Shown: piece after piece, positions 23,583 to 35,410 of the stretch
Layout: the number at the start of each line of letters is the position of its first letter
How positions within the stretch are numbered: position 1 is the first letter of the stretch
Assembly (NCBI GenBank): GCA_003024785.1
Contig: PUQB01000208.1
Span: 272,066-336,065 of the forward strand
Source: Selaginella tamariscina
Taxonomy: Eukaryota; Streptophyta; Lycopodiopsida; Selaginellales; Selaginellaceae
Direction: 5' to 3'
Length of the DNA: 64,000 nucleotides
Translations under genes and position numbers: made by a program
Notes under the pieces: model-generated
What the model was told of the DNA's origin: nothing
What the model saw: the letters and a program-made list of their open reading frames with translations, nothing else
Databases searched by the model: none

Positions 23583-24538
23583 TTTCACTGTAAAAAAATC
23601 TATTCATATTCATACACATCCAAGGACGCATACAACAAGACATACGCATATAAATACACATACACCATACTCATATATATCGGATCTAGGATTGCGCCAT
23701 AGCCTCCTCCTTCGGCAGTGCCCTAAATGGGAAATGCCGTGCTGTGGCGTCTCACATCCTCGATACATGTGTTAACCCCCTGTTTAATCTTAAACCCGCT
23801 ACTTAACCACGCGACGTGGAAGTATGTTCTCTTAACATAACATTAAATATTAAATAAATAAATATAGTTATTAACAACATAATTGTTTTGCGTAATATAT
23901 ACTCCACAGCTATATCAAAAAGTAATAAGAACATCAATCTTATACTATATGATTTAAAATAAGTATTATATATTATTTTGTATCTTACTATAGAGGGGAC
24001 ATTAATTCACACAAGTTTAAATTATAGATAGATATGGTTGGCTTACCAACCAATTATAGATAGATATATTTTGAATCATATATATTTTAATTTTATATTA
24101 TTATTATTTCTTAAACAGAATGTATGTGTATTTAAAGCATATTTATTTCAACAGTGAAGCATAACTTAATTATTTTAATACACACGCATATATTATTAAG
24201 ATATACATTAAAATGTATATTCATATTAAGAATTTAAATATGGAGCACTTGTTCTCACTGAGAGTAACTTAATTTAAATTTAAAGATATAATAATTAAAC
24301 ATACGATATTAGAAATTAAATTTAAACAATCTAAGTAAGGTATATACTTAGTATCGTATGTATGTTAATTGTTTAATAATAATAATAATGATTAATATTA
24401 TTATAATGTATCGCTGATTATCAACAAGGTGTCAATACTAAAAATTAAATTAAATCGTCATAAAAGAACAGTTTCCAATTTTGAAGTGTGTCCCAATATA
24501 TCCTAATGGAGCGCTTATTTAACTAATTCACAAATTAA
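23583..24538. other. Spacer between galactosyltransferase promoter and EF-Tu 3' end
   Basis: The part nearest 23583 should be the promoter and 5' UTR of the galactosyltransferase. The rest is AT-rich with no coding frame; AATAAT and TATATA runs are present. Nothing else supported. Confidence 0.5.
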
Positions 24539-27502
24539 TTAACCAGGAATAACCTTAGAGATCACTCCCGCACCGACTGTACGCCCTCCTTCCCTCAGAG
24601 CAAATCGTTGCCCTGCGTATAAAACGTCAACACACGAAAACACATACAACAACGCACGCGCACACGCACACACACACATGTATATGTACCTGCTATATAA
24701 CAATGAATAAGGAGCTCTCAAAGAGTACAATAAGAGTACATACAAAAGAGAGATAATATCTTATGTCTTAAATATTAGCGTACATATGCGGGAAATGAGG
24801 GCACACAGTATACTATAACTATCGTATTATATACATATACGTACACACACACACACGTACCTGCATCGATAGGAGCTGGTAAACGAAGCTCAAACTTAAG
24901 ACTCACGTTGTCACCGGGCATAACCATCTTCACATTTTCCGGCAAAGTAATTGTCCCAGTAACATCTGCTGTTCTCAAGTAAAACTGCGGCCTGTAATTC
25001 GAGAAGAAAGCCGTATGCCTGCCTCCCTCTTCCTTCGTTAATACGTAGATCTCAGCTTCAAACTTCTTGTAAGTTTTCACTGTTCCTGGCTTGCAAATAA
25101 CCTGCAACAGACATGTATGTAAGCATGTATGTATTCTATATCTAACTCTATTGAGAGAGAGGAGAGGTTACCTGGCCACGAGAAATATCTTCCCGCTTCA
25201 GTCCACGAAGTAATAGCCCAACATTGTCTCCTGCCTGTAATAACAAGAATACTGTGAACGTTCAAATATACTAAGTACAGTTGGAAATACTAGAAGACGC
25301 ATAATAATAAACACTACAAGTGTTACTGAATATACCTGTCCTTGATCGAGAATTTTTTTGAACATTTCAACACCAGTTACGACCGACTTCTGAGGTCCTG
25401 ACTGTAGCACAAATTCCAAGAGCGTTATGTGTGTGTGTGTGTGCATGTAACATCCATCCTACCTCCTTCAAACCAACAATTTCAACTTCCTCTCCAACTT
25501 TAATCACACCTTGCTCAATTCGACCAGTGGCAACAGTTCCACGTCCCTGAAGAACAAAATATTAGCACATTTATTGCACTATACATGATATATATCTCAT
25601 GTAAGCACAGGCACACACGCATGCACACACACAGATTGACCTGAATGGAGAAAACGTCTTCGACTGCAAGCAGAAACGGCTTATCAAGGATCCTCTTAGG
25701 CTCAGGAATATAGGTATCAACAGCCTCCATGAGCTTAAGGATCGATTTCTTCCCTAATTCATCATTTGTTCCTTGAAGTGCTTGTAGGGCAGAGCCTCTT
25801 ACAATAGGGATTTCATCACCAGGAAACTTATAAAATGAAAGCAGCTCTGCACAAGTCCAATTCAAGTCAGTACCTCGCTCGCTCTCGCTCTCTCTCTCTT
25901 CACACACACACACACACCTCGAAGTTCCATCTCAACCAGCTCCAACAACTCTTCATCTTCGACAGCATCCACCTTGTTCAAAAAGCAGACTAGAGAAGGA
26001 ACACCGACCTGCAAATCAATACAAAATTACTGTTTATTTGCATGCGTGTATATCTGATTATACATAATGGATATATCACACACAAACACAAGTATATAAG
26101 ATTAACCTGGCGAGCAAGTAGAATATGCTCCTTGGTTTGTGGCATTGGACCGTCTGGTGCAGAGACCACAAGAATGCCACCATCCATTTGTGCAGCTCCA
26201 GTAATCATGTTCTGTAAATCATTTTTGGTTGAAGTTATTTCACATAAGATGCTATAAGAAGAATTAACATGGTATAACAAGATGAGTTTAGAGATCAAAA
26301 AAAGTAACATCAAGCTTACCTTTACATAATCCGCGTGCCCAGGGCAGTCGACATGCCCATAGTGTCTATTCTCCGTTTCATACTCCACATGTGCCTAAAC
26401 AATCATCAGTTAAGTGCCTAAGCAATATATATGTGCGTGGCATATCTGTATGCTTACAGCCGAGATTGTAATTCCTCGCTTTCTTTCCTCGGGTGCCTTA
26501 TCAATATCTTCAAAAGCAATTGCCTTTGCTTTCCCTTCGGCTGCAAGCACCTGGAACACACCGCATTTTACATTCTTACATAGATATTGCATCTCCGTTT
26601 GTGTTATATGTTAGAGTGTGTGTATCTCGAACACGATGTTCTTAAATGTCTCAATTACGATAGGCATGATCAGCTATATTATCAAATGTATGTGTGTGTG
26701 TGTGTGTGTGTGTGTAGTATATTCACTATCGATGTATGTATTCATGTGTAGTCGTATGTCTTATATATATATATATATAATATATATATATATACACTAT
26801 CAGATGTATATGTATGTATATATAGGTTTGTGTGTCCCGTTAACTGGTTCAGTTACATGCGTATAGTATACATGCGTTAGTGTCGCATATATAACTGTGT
26901 CTAAGATATGGTACTACCGAACACCATCTCATCAACGTATGTGCATGTCTTCGTGTGTAGTTACATATATATATATATAATATAAGTGCGTATGTGTGTG
27001 GATAAGTGTTCATTTATGAAACTGGTCCAGTTAGATATATGTCGCGTGTATATGTGTTTGTGTATATAACTGTGTTACATATTATCATCTACAATTCCAT
27101 GTATGTAAGTGCGTCTATGTGTTTGTGGGTGATGTTAAACGGTCTATATATACATCACGTGTGAGATAGAATACCTTGGTAATTGCAGCTGTCAAGGTAG
27201 TCTTTCCGTGATCTACATGGCCAATTGTACCAATGTTCATATGCGGCTTCCTGCAGCAAGATCGCGGACAAATTGCGGTCAAATTAGATTCAAGAAAATT
27301 CCGAATCGGAGAAAACCTGAGCACTAACACTTACGTGCGATTGAATGTAGCCATGCTTCTGTGCAAAAATGTGTGCCTCCAGTAGCCGCATTCTGTCAAA
27401 TCCAGTGCTGTCGGATGTAGGGGCGGCACCGAGAAGCCATCCTGTGAGCGCCCGTCCTGCCGCCGACGCCCGTGCACTCCCCCGGACGAGCGCCATCACC
27501 AA
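24539..27502 (-). CDS. tufM: Mitochondrial elongation factor Tu, nuclear-encoded
   Basis: GTPase that delivers aminoacyl-tRNA to mitochondrial ribosomes. Twelve exons: 27335-27502, 27174-27250, 26458-26550, 26320-26394, 26107-26211, 25918-26008, 25641-25846, 25463-25546, 25336-25401, 25172-25234, 24861-25101, 24539-24612. Motifs: G1 [17 protein letters not shown]2 region RKRGITIS, G3 DCPGHADY, G4 NKVD, G5 [10 protein letters not shown], plus [35 protein letters not shown] and the end [18 protein letters not shown]. It is mitochondrial rather than plastid type by [20 protein letters not shown] and the [13 protein letters not shown] junction, which matches plant mitochondrial EF-Tu. Exon 1 opens with an Ala/Arg-rich presequence ([17 protein letters not shown]), but the frame slips once before [13 protein letters not shown]. 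The sum (1343 nt) is one base short. Several donors start (GT)n tracts. Confidence 0.93.
26689..26716. repeat. (GT)n microsatellite in EF-Tu intron 2
   Basis: Run of TG dinucleotides inside the largest EF-Tu intron (26551-27173), which also holds (AT)n runs around 26763-26793. Confidence 0.85.
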
Positions 27503-27510
27503 ACCTTTCG

Positions 27511-27545
27511 CAAAACCCTACTAGGGCTTCCGCCTAGGGTTTATC
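27511..27545. promoter_or_regulatory. Telo-box motifs upstream of EF-Tu
   Basis: AAAACCCTACTAGGGC followed by CTAGGGTTTATCC just upstream of the start codon, forming an imperfect inverted pair of telo-boxes. This motif is typical of plant translation and organelle genes. Confidence 0.5.
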
Positions 27546-29740
27546 CCCTCCGTACCCTCTTGTACGGAAATGATTATTATGAAATTTATATTTCTGGAAT
27601 TATATAAGGTCTGTGAAAGTTGTTATTTTTGACTGATGCACTTGAAAAGACATCATAATTATAGCTTAATGCATTTCTGTTACATTAAGATTAAAATAGT
27701 TTAATTATAAAATGTCTAATATTTTACTTGCTTATAAAAGATAAAGTAATTATACATTTGAGTTTGATAAAAGACCACTTTTAAAAATTATATATGTTGT
27801 GTGTGTGTGTGTGTGTGTGTGTGTTGCATTATATGTAAGAGAACAACTTCATTACGACCACCAACGCATTCATACACATTTGATGCACACACACACACAT
27901 ACACTATGTATATATAATCTTTAATTCATGCTTGCTAGGGCTGCAATATAACCTATTCAGTTAGTGGTAAATATATTTAAATTATTATTATTTTTATGTG
28001 AAAGAAATTCATTACTCTTATATAATGGGATTAAAAAACCATTTAGCAAAACTGTTTCATTAAAGGACAATCAAGCATATTTTTATTAAGATTTAAAATA
28101 ATAAAATGAAAAAATGATGGTCCTTAAATTCTTTCTTTTTTTAAAAATATTGATCATATAAAAGTTAACATATTTTGATCATATCCTATATGCCCAAGAA
28201 CTATTAGTGATAAAACGTTAACATATCTTAATATATTATGTTTAAGTGTATTTAAATGATATCTTAATTAAATGGTTTAAATTTTAATTCAATACAAAAA
28301 TTTAATTAATCATAAAATTGAGATATTATAATAATATCTTTTGTTTAAAATAGAGTCAAAGTTATGTAAGTTCTTAAAAAAGAAAAGCCCTTAATAACCT
28401 TGAAAATATACTTAATATATATCACGATCTTACATTTAGTATACGTAAAGAAATTTTTAAGGAATAAATTATTTATATAAAACAATTTGAATTTTTCAAA
28501 GTTCTAAAAAATACACAAGAAGGAAATAATTAATAATGAAATTGTAATATCATTATTATTATATGTTAAAATTTTATATTAAAGTGATATGTAACAAAAG
28601 AAATACTATGTGATGAACTCTTACATATTCATACTACAGAAAAATTAAAACTTTAAAATCTATAAAGTTCTTATTACATTTTAATAAATTAATTAAGTAA
28701 AAAATAATTACTCATTTAAATTCTTATTTAGTTATACTTAACTCATATTGTGTAACATTAATTTAAAAAGTACGAATGAGTCTTGACCATACAATGCTTT
28801 TAACATCTTAATAATTTTAATGTTAATGTTGTATGTAAATTCTAAATATCATAAATATCAATTTTAATTATAATAAATAACTTATAAATTAACTTTGTAA
28901 GTTTGATTTAAGTGTTTTATTAAATATTTGTTTGTAAATAAGAATTTTAAAAGACTATTACAATTTATTTAAAAAGTAAGAACTTTCAAAATTTTGGAAG
29001 TTCTTAAATAAATAATGAAAAAATACTTAAATAAGTATAAAATTAACAATTTTATGAGTTGTGGTATATTACAAAGCTTTCATTTTCACCCAACATGTTA
29101 AATAATTTATTAAAATTGTAGTATACTAATTCTTAATAATTAAAAAAAAAAAAAAAAAAACTGATTAAATTTTATGTCACATATTGAATGATTATTCCAT
29201 TTATATTGATTCTAAAGCATACATGTAAATTATCTAAGTGAAGAATTTCTAAACTAATATATACATAATGAACAAATTTATACATAGTGAATCATTCTTG
29301 AAATAGTCAAAATAACATTATAAATTTTCAAAAATTATTTGATAATCATGTCCATCAAAAAGTGGTAAATTATAATATGTTAAGAAATATTAATAACAAA
29401 CACCGTTGAAATTATCAAGAGCAATAAAATTATAACTTAATAAAATAAACACATAGTTACACAAATAAAATTATGTTATGAATAAAAAAAAAAAAGTTAA
29501 GGTTATGAAGACTATTTATTATTGAATGGATAAGTTAAATCCAAGCATTTATTTTTAAAACTTAAAACTTTTATACAAGACTAAAATTTAATTAGTTAAT
29601 TATTATTACTAAGAAAGTTTAGAAAGAGCATCAACAATCGTTATGTTTAATTTGAAGTTATGCATTTAAAATTTAACAAATCATTTTAATAACTTTCTTT
29701 TCTTTAACAAGTAGAATTAATTACATTCTTGTGTTTTAAA
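27546..29740. other. Long AT-rich spacer
   Basis: About 2.2 kb with very low GC, a (GT)n tract at 27797-27824, CA tract near 27886-27902 and an 18-base A run at about 29143-29160. No coding frame, element ends or RNA gene seen. Confidence 0.6.
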
Positions 29741-29749
29741 ACAGCATAG

Positions 29750-29790
29750 GATTAGGGTTCTAAATCATAAGATTAGGGCTTGTTGAACAG
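29750..29790. promoter_or_regulatory. Telo-box motifs upstream of bS21 gene
   Basis: TAGGATTAGGGTTCTAAATC and GATTAGGGCTTG lie 25-65 bp before the start codon. Confidence 0.5.
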
Positions 29791-29813
29791 AGGACTGTTC
29801 TTATCTTTGTGGC

Positions 29814-31104
29814 TATGGCGTGCGTGATGATGGCACTAGCGGGCGCGGCGAATCCAGCGCCAGCAATCTCAGATGAAGCTGGAGGAAGAAGATCTCAGAT
29901 GAAGCTGGAGGAAGAAGAATCGATCCTCCAAGCCGGATAACGTTCAATCGTGGCCCGGGCTATGGCACTGGTCCAGGTATTGTGTCTGTGTGCATACATT
30001 TTGTACATGAATGATGGTCATACATGGTATATGTCTAGATTTATCTTGATATGCATCCAAACAATGATAACGTTTAATCCATGAACAGTCATATAAGATA
30101 TTACTTATGTATATAAAGTATCTACATAAATATATGTGACAGGAAGGATGATACATTATATATGCCTCCGGTTTATATTGATATTCATCTATGGTATTAG
30201 ACATATAATTCGCGGCTACAGAAATATATATTGTATATATTCAACTTTTCAATATAAATCTACATTATTCCTATACAGGGGCATACAGGATATTGATATA
30301 GATATATATTTTCTATGTATAAATATATCAATAGAAATGTAGGAATACGCATGTATACCAGTATATAGAATTTAATACGTTTATATAAATGTTTGTGGAT
30401 TAAAAGTTGAATGATTTTCGATATGCATGTATATATTCATCTACGGTATTATACATATAAAATCCATACGATTCAACGAACGTAATTTATTATATTTTAA
30501 TAGTGACATATATAATGTACGTTGCAGGAATGATGGCATCAAGGGAGGAAGCCAAGGCGTTTATACTACCTTCTGCGTCCAGGTATGACATACATGCATT
30601 ATGTTGGTGTATAAGTAATACATCATATGTATGTATGTATATGTGTATATGTCTATATTGAGGACAAGGTTGCAGGCCAACCAATGCAGCAGTTATTGTA
30701 AATGAGAACGAGTCCCCGGAATCGATCGTGAGGCGATTTAGAAGGGAAGTGATGAGCGCTGGGATAATTCAAGAGTGTCGAAGGCGGAGGTTTTTTGAGA
30801 CTCCGCAGGAGAAGCGCAAGCGTAAACAACAGGCCCTTGCCAGGCGCAGGAAGATGAAGTACTCTCTCTCTCTCTCTCTCTCTTGTAGACGTCTCTCCAT
30901 ACACTTACATACATAATATATGCACACAGATACCTCTAGGAGTCCTAAATTCTCTCTCCCTCTCTCTCTCTCCAAACACCTACCTAGATATGTATGTGTA
31001 TGGTGTGTGTGTTTTGCAGTAGGAGAGCAGCAAGTGGGAATCGATTCATGGGGACTGGCACTGGTGGGGTGGTTTCAGAGACTTTACTCCCAAGCCGCCT
31101 GTGA
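29814..31104 (+). CDS. Ribosomal protein bS21, probably plastid
   Basis: Small-subunit ribosomal protein of the bacterial S21 family, in plants usually plastid-targeted (compare Arabidopsis GHS1). Exons: 29814-29976, 30528-30582, 30676-30858, 31020-31104. The S21 core in exon 3 is clear: NAAVIVNENESPESIVRRFR, REVMSAGIIQECRRRRFFE, then a basic KRKRKQQALARRRKM. Exon 1 would be the transit peptide (MACVMMALAGAANPAPAIS). A perfect 26-bp tandem duplication at 29866-29917 throws exon 1 out of frame; with one unit the frame would run on through RRIDPPSRITFNRGPGY. The C-terminal exon reads NRRAASGNRFMGTGTGG and stops at 31104. A second open frame there (FTPKPPVKTKEEEDLEFF, ending near 31170) is also coding-like, so the true end is unsure. 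Confidence 0.8.
29866..29917. repeat. 26-bp perfect tandem duplication in bS21 exon 1
   Basis: Two identical units starting ATCTCAGATGAAGCTGG at 29866 and 29892. The length is not a multiple of three, so it changes the reading frame. Confidence 0.95.
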
Positions 31105-31524
31105 AGACCAAAGAAGAGGAAGATCTAGAGTTTTTTGGTGACCTTGACGATGTTGTTATCCAAATGTGAGTGTTTTGCAAAAGGTTTAATGTACAGTGCT
31201 TGTACGAAACACATGTTACTAGTATAGACAAATATATAATAGTTAATAACAAGCACATGCTTATGTGTATAATGGTCAGCTAAATCTATTAATAAACTAA
31301 AATATACTCGGGGAAATGGACTGTTGAGATGACTTACAACTGCAGGTTAATCCTATCTATCAGATCCTTGACATCAACGAACTCCACATCCTGAAGATCA
31401 CCGTCATTGTCAGTGACGGCCTGGCTGTTGAGACAGACACTCGTCCGTTCAACAGTTGTCCGAAGTACGCCTTCACTTCCCATTGCAAGCTTCCTCGAAT
31501 GAATAGTCACACATGGATCGCGAT

Positions 31525-32028
31525 CTAGACCGCCCTCGAATGCATAAACGATTGCAAAGAAATCCTCTCTTGGTCGCGCTCGGTGTGCCGGACAACATCC
31601 ACAACGGAAGACTTATTCACATCTAAATAGCGTGGGAAGAGCGTGTAGAGATTGGAATAAAACTCCTCAAAGGCGACTGCATCCCTCTGTGCAAGAGTAG
31701 ACTTTGAAACGACGCGTGGCTCGTAGTTTGCCGCGGACATTGCATTGGAGAGAAGCGTGGAGAGGACGTGCACATGGAGCTTTGGGTCTCTAAAGACTTG
31801 CTCTCTGTCTCCCACCTGGATGCGTGGGATCCTGCTTGTGAGGGCTGTGGTGAGGACCTGCTGCACGTTGTCGTGTTGGCTACTACGGATCGCAAGCTTT
31901 CTGACATATGCACTGTGGAGTGTAATGTGTTGAAATGCAACTAAGTTGCGACTCGGATTGTCGCTCTTTGCAAGGAAAGATGAACACAATGCCATTATGA
32001 AATGAATATGAGACACTGTATAGTACAC
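31525..32028 (-). CDS. Unrecognised protein-coding ORF
   Basis: A 167-residue open frame, with a second Met at residue 12 (MALCSSFLAKSD) the likelier start, at 31995. The sequence looks like a real, non-repetitive globular protein: NLVAFQHITLHSAYVRKLAI, SRIPRIQVGDREQVFRDPKL, LSTLLSNAMSAANYEPRV, FYSNLYTLFPRYLDVNKSS. Composition is more GC-balanced than its AT-rich surroundings, and coding-like composition goes on toward about 31345. I do not recognise the family and assign no function. No introns are evident. It could be a lineage-specific host gene or a foreign insertion; the sequence alone does not decide. Confidence 0.4.
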   Translation of the reverse strand: MYYTVSHIHFIMALCSSFLAKSDNPSRNLVAFQHITLHSAYVRKLAIRSSQHDNVQQVLTTALTSRIPRIQVGDREQVFRDPKLHVHVLSTLLSNAMSAANYEPRVVSKSTLAQRDAVAFEEFYSNLYTLFPRYLDVNKSSVVDVVRHTERDQERISLQSFMHSRAV

Positions 32029-32311
32029 TTATATATACCATGTACATGTTGTGGGCTTCTACGATGTTTCACTGTCCACCTACCAACTGTAAACCGACGC
32101 GGATACGCGTCAGCCCAGTCAATTCATTATCCAATCCGTCTGCGACAGCGCCACTAGTTTATTTTAGTCCACATAGTACACTTAATACAAGTACCTTACC
32201 ACGCAAGCAAGTGTAGTGCCAGGCTGGATCTCCACCTAATCTTAGTTCTGAGTGGTCAGTATACATTTGATACATATATATATTCACCATTTATATACTT
32301 CAAAAGTGACG

Positions 32312-32342
<31 letters not shown>

Positions 32343-32510
32343 TTATGATACACTTATTTACAACGGCATCTAGCTTGTGTGTGTGTGTGCGTGCGTGAGA
32401 GAGAGAGTATCTATAGTTCATTGAGAGAGAATGTTCTGCTGCACTTCTTTTATATTCTTCAATTAAATACACATTTATATAAACATAAGATTTTCTATAT
32501 GTGAATTTAT
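32029..32510. other. Spacer with CT/CA tract
   Basis: No gene recognised. A (TC)n-(AC)n tract lies at 32311-32341. Part near 32060-32230 is GC-balanced but shows no open frame. Confidence 0.5.
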
Positions 32511-32518
32511 ACGAGTTT

Positions 32519-32690
32519 AAGAACATAGCAAGATCTCCAACACATAAGTTTAGAACCGTCTAGTGCGTGTGAGTGTGAGACCGTCCACTATGGGGTGTGA
32601 AGCTTATTGAGCATCCATATTGCAATGACTAAACTAGTTGTACAAAGACTACTTGGTATGTTATGTCTGTATTAATCTCTCTCTCTCTCC
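32519..32690 (+). pseudogene. RING-PHD 3' end relic, copy of 16599-16720
   Basis: Plus-strand sequence AGAACATAGCAAGATCTCCA and ACACATAAG, then after about 70 unrelated bases GCTTATTGAGCATCCATATT and GCAATGAC, then CTAAACTAGTTGTACAAAGA and CTACTTGGTATG, follows the minus strand of the last RING-PHD exon and its 3' flank. The codons for the VDLTDRA part are missing. It lies tail-to-tail with the intact FAX gene, mirroring 16.2-16.7 kb. Confidence 0.8.
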
Positions 32691-32803
32691 ACATACACAC
32701 AGACGTACTACACGTACTATATACATAGAGACACGCACAGAATAAATAATCAACACTTCATTTTTCTGGTAGGACATGTTATTCTGTTAACTATGTTAAG
32801 GAA

Positions 32804-34059
32804 TTAATGCTTGGGTTTCTTGGGAGGTGGATTACCACCTGAGATAAACACGTAGAAGTAGAAACCAAACATTGCTCCACTGTTTAAAACAAATATGAAT
32901 AAGAGTTTATATATGTATATGTATGTGTCATACCTGATCAAAGCAGCTAGTGCAGGTAGAGAGGATCTTGTCTGTCAACGAAAGTAGTAGTTTAGTATAT
33001 AACTTACTAGCGAATATATAGCTATGTATTACGTTTACCTCAAACGCCTTCTGTACCGCTACAAAGAGCATAACAAATGAAATAGCTGCAGAGTGATTCA
33101 CGTTAAACATGAGAGTTTAAGTGAGTTTAAAAGATAATCTCCGTACCTGCCTGCCCTTGAATGTGTGACATGCAGGATTTACCCTTCTTCCACGCATTCA
33201 AGCTTGATATGCTCAGGGTTAACAGGAGACCTCCTAAGAGCACTCCAAACTGTACGGCATATGCACTCCCGGTAAGTATGAATAAGATTATACCACTCGA
33301 AACAAGTAATCCTCCTGCACAATTAAAACTGATTTTTATTATATATATTTCTATAACATACTTATAATGAAATAATGTAGACGACCTATATATACGTGCA
33401 GAGATATGAGATATACTCCAGTCACACACACACACAGGCACACACACTATACCAAATGGGATGCCTAGGCAAAAGTCGTGGATTTTAGCTCCTTTAGTGG
33501 ATTTATTCTCGGAGTGAGCACTTGTAGCACTGTCCAGAATGTCTTTTACTGGATGAGGATTGTTTTTATCATCAAACTCGTCTTCCACCAACATCGATGC
33601 GATCTCTTCATGTTGTCTATCATAGCTGATTTCCTGCAAGAAACCACATATACACACTCATACAATACATATATATATACACACATACTGACTCTCCTTG
33701 ATGAGCCACTTCTTCAGAACAATCGTCAATCTTGTCTTCTTCCGGAGTGGAGAAATGCTGATATACACTCAGAAGTGTTTACCGCACATTTATGTGTATT
33801 TTAATAAATGTTCAAGGATGTATTCAAGTATATTAAACAAAATTCGTACCATACATTATCATATGTTATACCTATACATATACACATAAGTGTATATCAT
33901 TATATTTACCATGTCGTGATCGTTTGCGAATCGGAGCTTCAATCCAACGGTGAGCTTTGTGGATCGGGATTGGAGAGAGATTGAGGGGATATTGGAGATA
34001 CGCGATCTGCAAAGAGACGTGAAGGGCACCAAACGGGGAGCTAAAGCCGCTCGCAGCAT
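32804..34059 (-). CDS. FAX-type fatty acid exporter, Tmem14 family, plastid envelope
   Basis: Moves free fatty acids out of plastids across the inner envelope (family knowledge). Seven exons, all phases matching: 33910-34059, 33689-33757, 33453-33633, 33147-33314, 33039-33085, 32934-32971, 32804-32879. They total 729 nt (242 residues). The N-terminus is transit-like (MLRAALAPRLVPFTSLCRS). An acidic linker follows (STPEEDKIDDCSEEV, MLVEDEFDDKN). The Tmem14 core is AKIHDFCLGIPFGGLLVSSG, SAYAVQFGVLLGGLLLTLSI, SLNAWKKGKS, QAAISFVMLFVAVQKAF, LPALAALIRSGAMFGFYFYV. It ends with the FAX hallmark GGNPPPKKPKH. An alternative ATG at 34120 is in another frame and less transit-like. A degenerate second copy sits at 16180-16440. 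Confidence 0.9.
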
Positions 34060-34156
34060 CTAACCCTACAAACCTACTTGTACATTTGACTTGCATTTGA
34101 CTCACATATGTAAATTTCATATCATTTAATTAGGGCTTACGCACAAAGGCGGGAAA
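34060..34156. promoter_or_regulatory. 97-bp divergent promoter of FAX and epsilon-tubulin
   Basis: Only 97 bp separate the two start codons. It contains telo-box-like TAACCCTAC at about 34062 and TTAATTAGGGCTTACG near 34125-34141. No TATA box is evident. Confidence 0.6.
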
Positions 34157-34577
34157 ATGCCAAGAGAGATCATCACAATTCAGTGCGGGCAATGCGGCAA
34201 CCAGGTTTACTCCCTCTCCCTCTCTCTCTCTCTCCCTCTCCCTCTCTCTCCCTCTCCCTCTCTCTCCCTCTCTCTCTCCTCTCTCTCTCTGATGCACACA
34301 GCAGCTGGGATGCAAATTCTGGGAAATGGCGCTCAAGGAGCATGCAGCTTGCAACCCTAATGCACTGTTTGATGAGTCCCTTAGCAGGCATATGTTCTTA
34401 AAAAATAAGCAACAAGCTTTTAAGTTTCCATTTAAAAAAAAAGAAACTAAAAGGTTTTAAATTTCCAGCTTCTTTCATAATGTAGATGCACGTTTCAATC
34501 CTCCCATCAATCTTCCGGTTGGAGATGGAACTCATCCAATATATACTCTCAAGGTTTTTCATTATATATACATGTAG

Positions 34578-34618
<41 letters not shown>

Positions 34619-34619
34619 T

Positions 34620-34662
<43 letters not shown>

Positions 34663-35364
34663 CTGAGTGACTCTATATACAAGGCTAGAGCTGTTTTGGT
34701 GGATATGGAGGAAGGAGTTGTGAAGCAGCTTTTAAAGGTGAGTTTGTGTTCAGAACTAGAGTTTATTTTACTTAATAGGAGTATTATGCTTGTTCAGGGC
34801 CATTAGGAGAACTGTTTAATACCAAGCAACATATTACAGATGTCTCAGGCTCTGGAAACAACTGGTGTGCGTGTGCGTGTGCGTGTGCGTGTGCGTGTGT
34901 GTGTGACTATCTTCTTTACGTTACAGGGCACATGGATATAACTATTATGGCCCAAAATACTCAGATGATATCCTAGAGAAAATACGTCAGGAGGTATCTT
35001 ATGCTATTAATAATACAACATAGAAGCGTGCCCGTGTGTGTGATATACAGGCAGAACTATGCCACTCTTTGCAAAGCTTTTTTCTGATGCATTCCCTTGG
35101 AGGAGGAACAGGTTCTGGTTTGGGCAGCTATATCCTCGAACTTATACAAGTATTCATTTTTATATAAAATATAGTATATTATGTTGTAAAGAATATATAC
35201 GTTCTTTTTTGTTATGAATATATATGTGGAATATTACTTTCTATAATGTTAATGACGTATGTTTATGCTGTAGGATGCTTATCCAAAGGTTTTCAGATTT
35301 TCTACTTCTCTCTTCCCTTCTCCTCAAGACGACGTAATCACATCCCCTTATAACAGGTATACAC

Positions 35365-35410
<46 letters not shown>

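Noticed and set aside
24539-27502. Plastid or bacterial tufA insertion
   Set aside because: Twelve exons with spliceosomal introns and a mitochondrial-type sequence and presequence show a native nuclear gene.
27546-29740. Hidden RNA gene or centromeric repeat in the AT-rich spacer
   Set aside because: I looked for tRNA-like arms, A/B boxes and periodic repeats and saw none; low complexity only.
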